From positions 1-64,000 of the forward strand of contig JAYWHH010000002.1 in the NCBI GenBank assembly GCA_043777815.1: a stretch of 64,000 bases of DNA, given 5' to 3'. The first letter of the stretch is position 1. The number at the start of each line of letters is the position of its first letter. A model generated the notes under the pieces. It was given only the letters and a program-made list of their open reading frames with translations. It was not told the DNA's origin and made no database searches. The translations under genes and the position numbers were made by a program. Of this stretch, positions 63,546-64,000 are shown one piece after another. The stretch is from JAXMDS01 sp043777815 (GTDB lineage: Bacteria; Pseudomonadota; Alphaproteobacteria; Rickettsiales; Rickettsiaceae).

Positions 63546-64000
63546 ATGAATTTGAATTTAAATCTTCCCAAGTCAAAAATAGTAGTAGCAATGTCTGGTG
63601 GAATTGATAGCTCTACAGTAGCAGGTCTATTGCATGAGCAAGGGCATGAAGTTATAGGAATTACTTTACAATTGTATGACTATGGTGAAATATCTACAAA
63701 AGGCACTTGCTGCGCTGGTCAAGATATTTATGATGCTAAAACTGCAAGTGAACATATTGGTATACCGCATTATGTTTTTAACTATGAGTCTAAGTTCAAG
63801 CAGAAAGTAATTGATAATTTTATCGATGGATATCTTCATGGAGAAACGCCTATTCCTTGTGTACAATGCAATATGTCTGTCAAATTTACAGATTTAATCA
63901 AAGCTGCAAAAGAATTGAACGCTGATTTTTTAGCCACTGGTCACTACGTACAAAAAATACTAAATACTGTGCAAAATAAAAATGAAATGCATAGAGCATT
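63546..64000 (+). CDS. mnmA: tRNA-specific 2-thiouridylase MnmA (5' part, cut by window end)
   Basis: Thiolates U34 of tRNA-Lys, -Glu and -Gln. The first 151 codons are present. The PP-loop is VAMSGGIDSSTVAGLL, and the GHEVIGITLQLYDYG continuation is typical. The catalytic region PIPCVQCNMSVKF and the ATGHYV motif follow. The gene runs off the window. It needs activated sulfur, which the desulfurase at 55.2 kb could supply. Confidence 0.95.
   Translation, partial: MNLNLNLPKSKIVVAMSGGIDSSTVAGLLHEQGHEVIGITLQLYDYGEISTKGTCCAGQDIYDAKTASEHIGIPHYVFNYESKFKQKVIDNFIDGYLHGETPIPCVQCNMSVKFTDLIKAAKELNADFLATGHYVQKILNTVQNKNEMHRA

Noticed and set aside
1..64000. Transposon or prophage
   Set aside because: No transposase, integrase, phage structural gene or terminal inverted repeats were found; the repeats derive from local genes where a source can be traced.

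Overview
The window is a low-GC bacterial chromosome segment that looks like an obligate intracellular alphaproteobacterium of the order Rickettsiales. The main reasons are a nucleotide (ATP/ADP) translocase of the Tlc family, a VirB6-type secretion lipoprotein with the rickettsial N-terminus, GatB-dependent tRNA amidation, CcmC, CyaY, small scattered operons and long decayed intergenic stretches. Genes for meso-diaminopimelate and peptidoglycan are present (dapE, dapF, murE with a DNPR motif, a PBP2-like transpeptidase, ftsQ, pal). This argues for a wall-making, Rickettsiaceae- or Midichloriaceae-like lineage rather than Anaplasmataceae. No species is claimed.

Layout. 0-9.7 kb: sucD-sucC, dapF, tlc and glyS on the minus strand, then yihY and an EamA permease on plus, then ccmC-cyaY on minus. 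9.9-18.3 kb: rppH, an SRP RNA gene (ffs), argS, tRNA-Asn (minus), tilS, ftsH and three small membrane-peptide genes. 18.3-30 kb: gatB and a flavodoxin-like gene on minus, ftsQ, tRNA-Ser, RNase J, a charged hypothetical gene, a dicarboxylate symporter on minus, a PhaB/FabG reductase, tRNA-Leu(CAA) and ftsK. 30.5-37 kb: dnaA (minus), gmk, an isolated rplP, a PBP2-like gene, and minus-strand DUF2155 and DUF2628-like genes. 37-42 kb: a solitary virB6 followed by 1.1 kb of tandem repeats and a small membrane protein. 42.7-50 kb: rpsA (minus), secE, nusG, lepA and a repeat-bearing hypothetical (minus). 50-57 kb: dapE - tRNA-Leu(UAG) - tig (minus), a small membrane protein, rpmH-rnpA, dprA, a cysteine desulfurase and pal. 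57.7-64 kb: murE, a 553-residue protein that may be a secreted effector, an isolated rpsM (minus) and the 5' part of mnmA.

The most striking feature is structural. After the stop codon of many genes (sucD, phaB, ftsK, the PBP2 gene, virB6, rpsA, lepA, dprA, murE, the 553-residue gene, the symporter gene and two small genes) lie one to several partial, decaying copies of that gene's own 3' end. I call these '3-prime echoes'. Similar tandem expansions occur in frame inside essential genes (argS, tilS, murE) at sites that appear to tolerate insertions. Together they suggest a chromosome undergoing continual short tandem duplication, where copies survive only downstream of stop codons or as in-frame multiples of three.

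Other points of note are a trigger factor without its PPIase domain, a PBP2-like protein whose KTG motif reads KTS, ribosomal protein genes rplP and rpsM standing alone, secE-nusG joined to lepA instead of rplK, and a pair of related small hydrophobic peptides behind ftsH.
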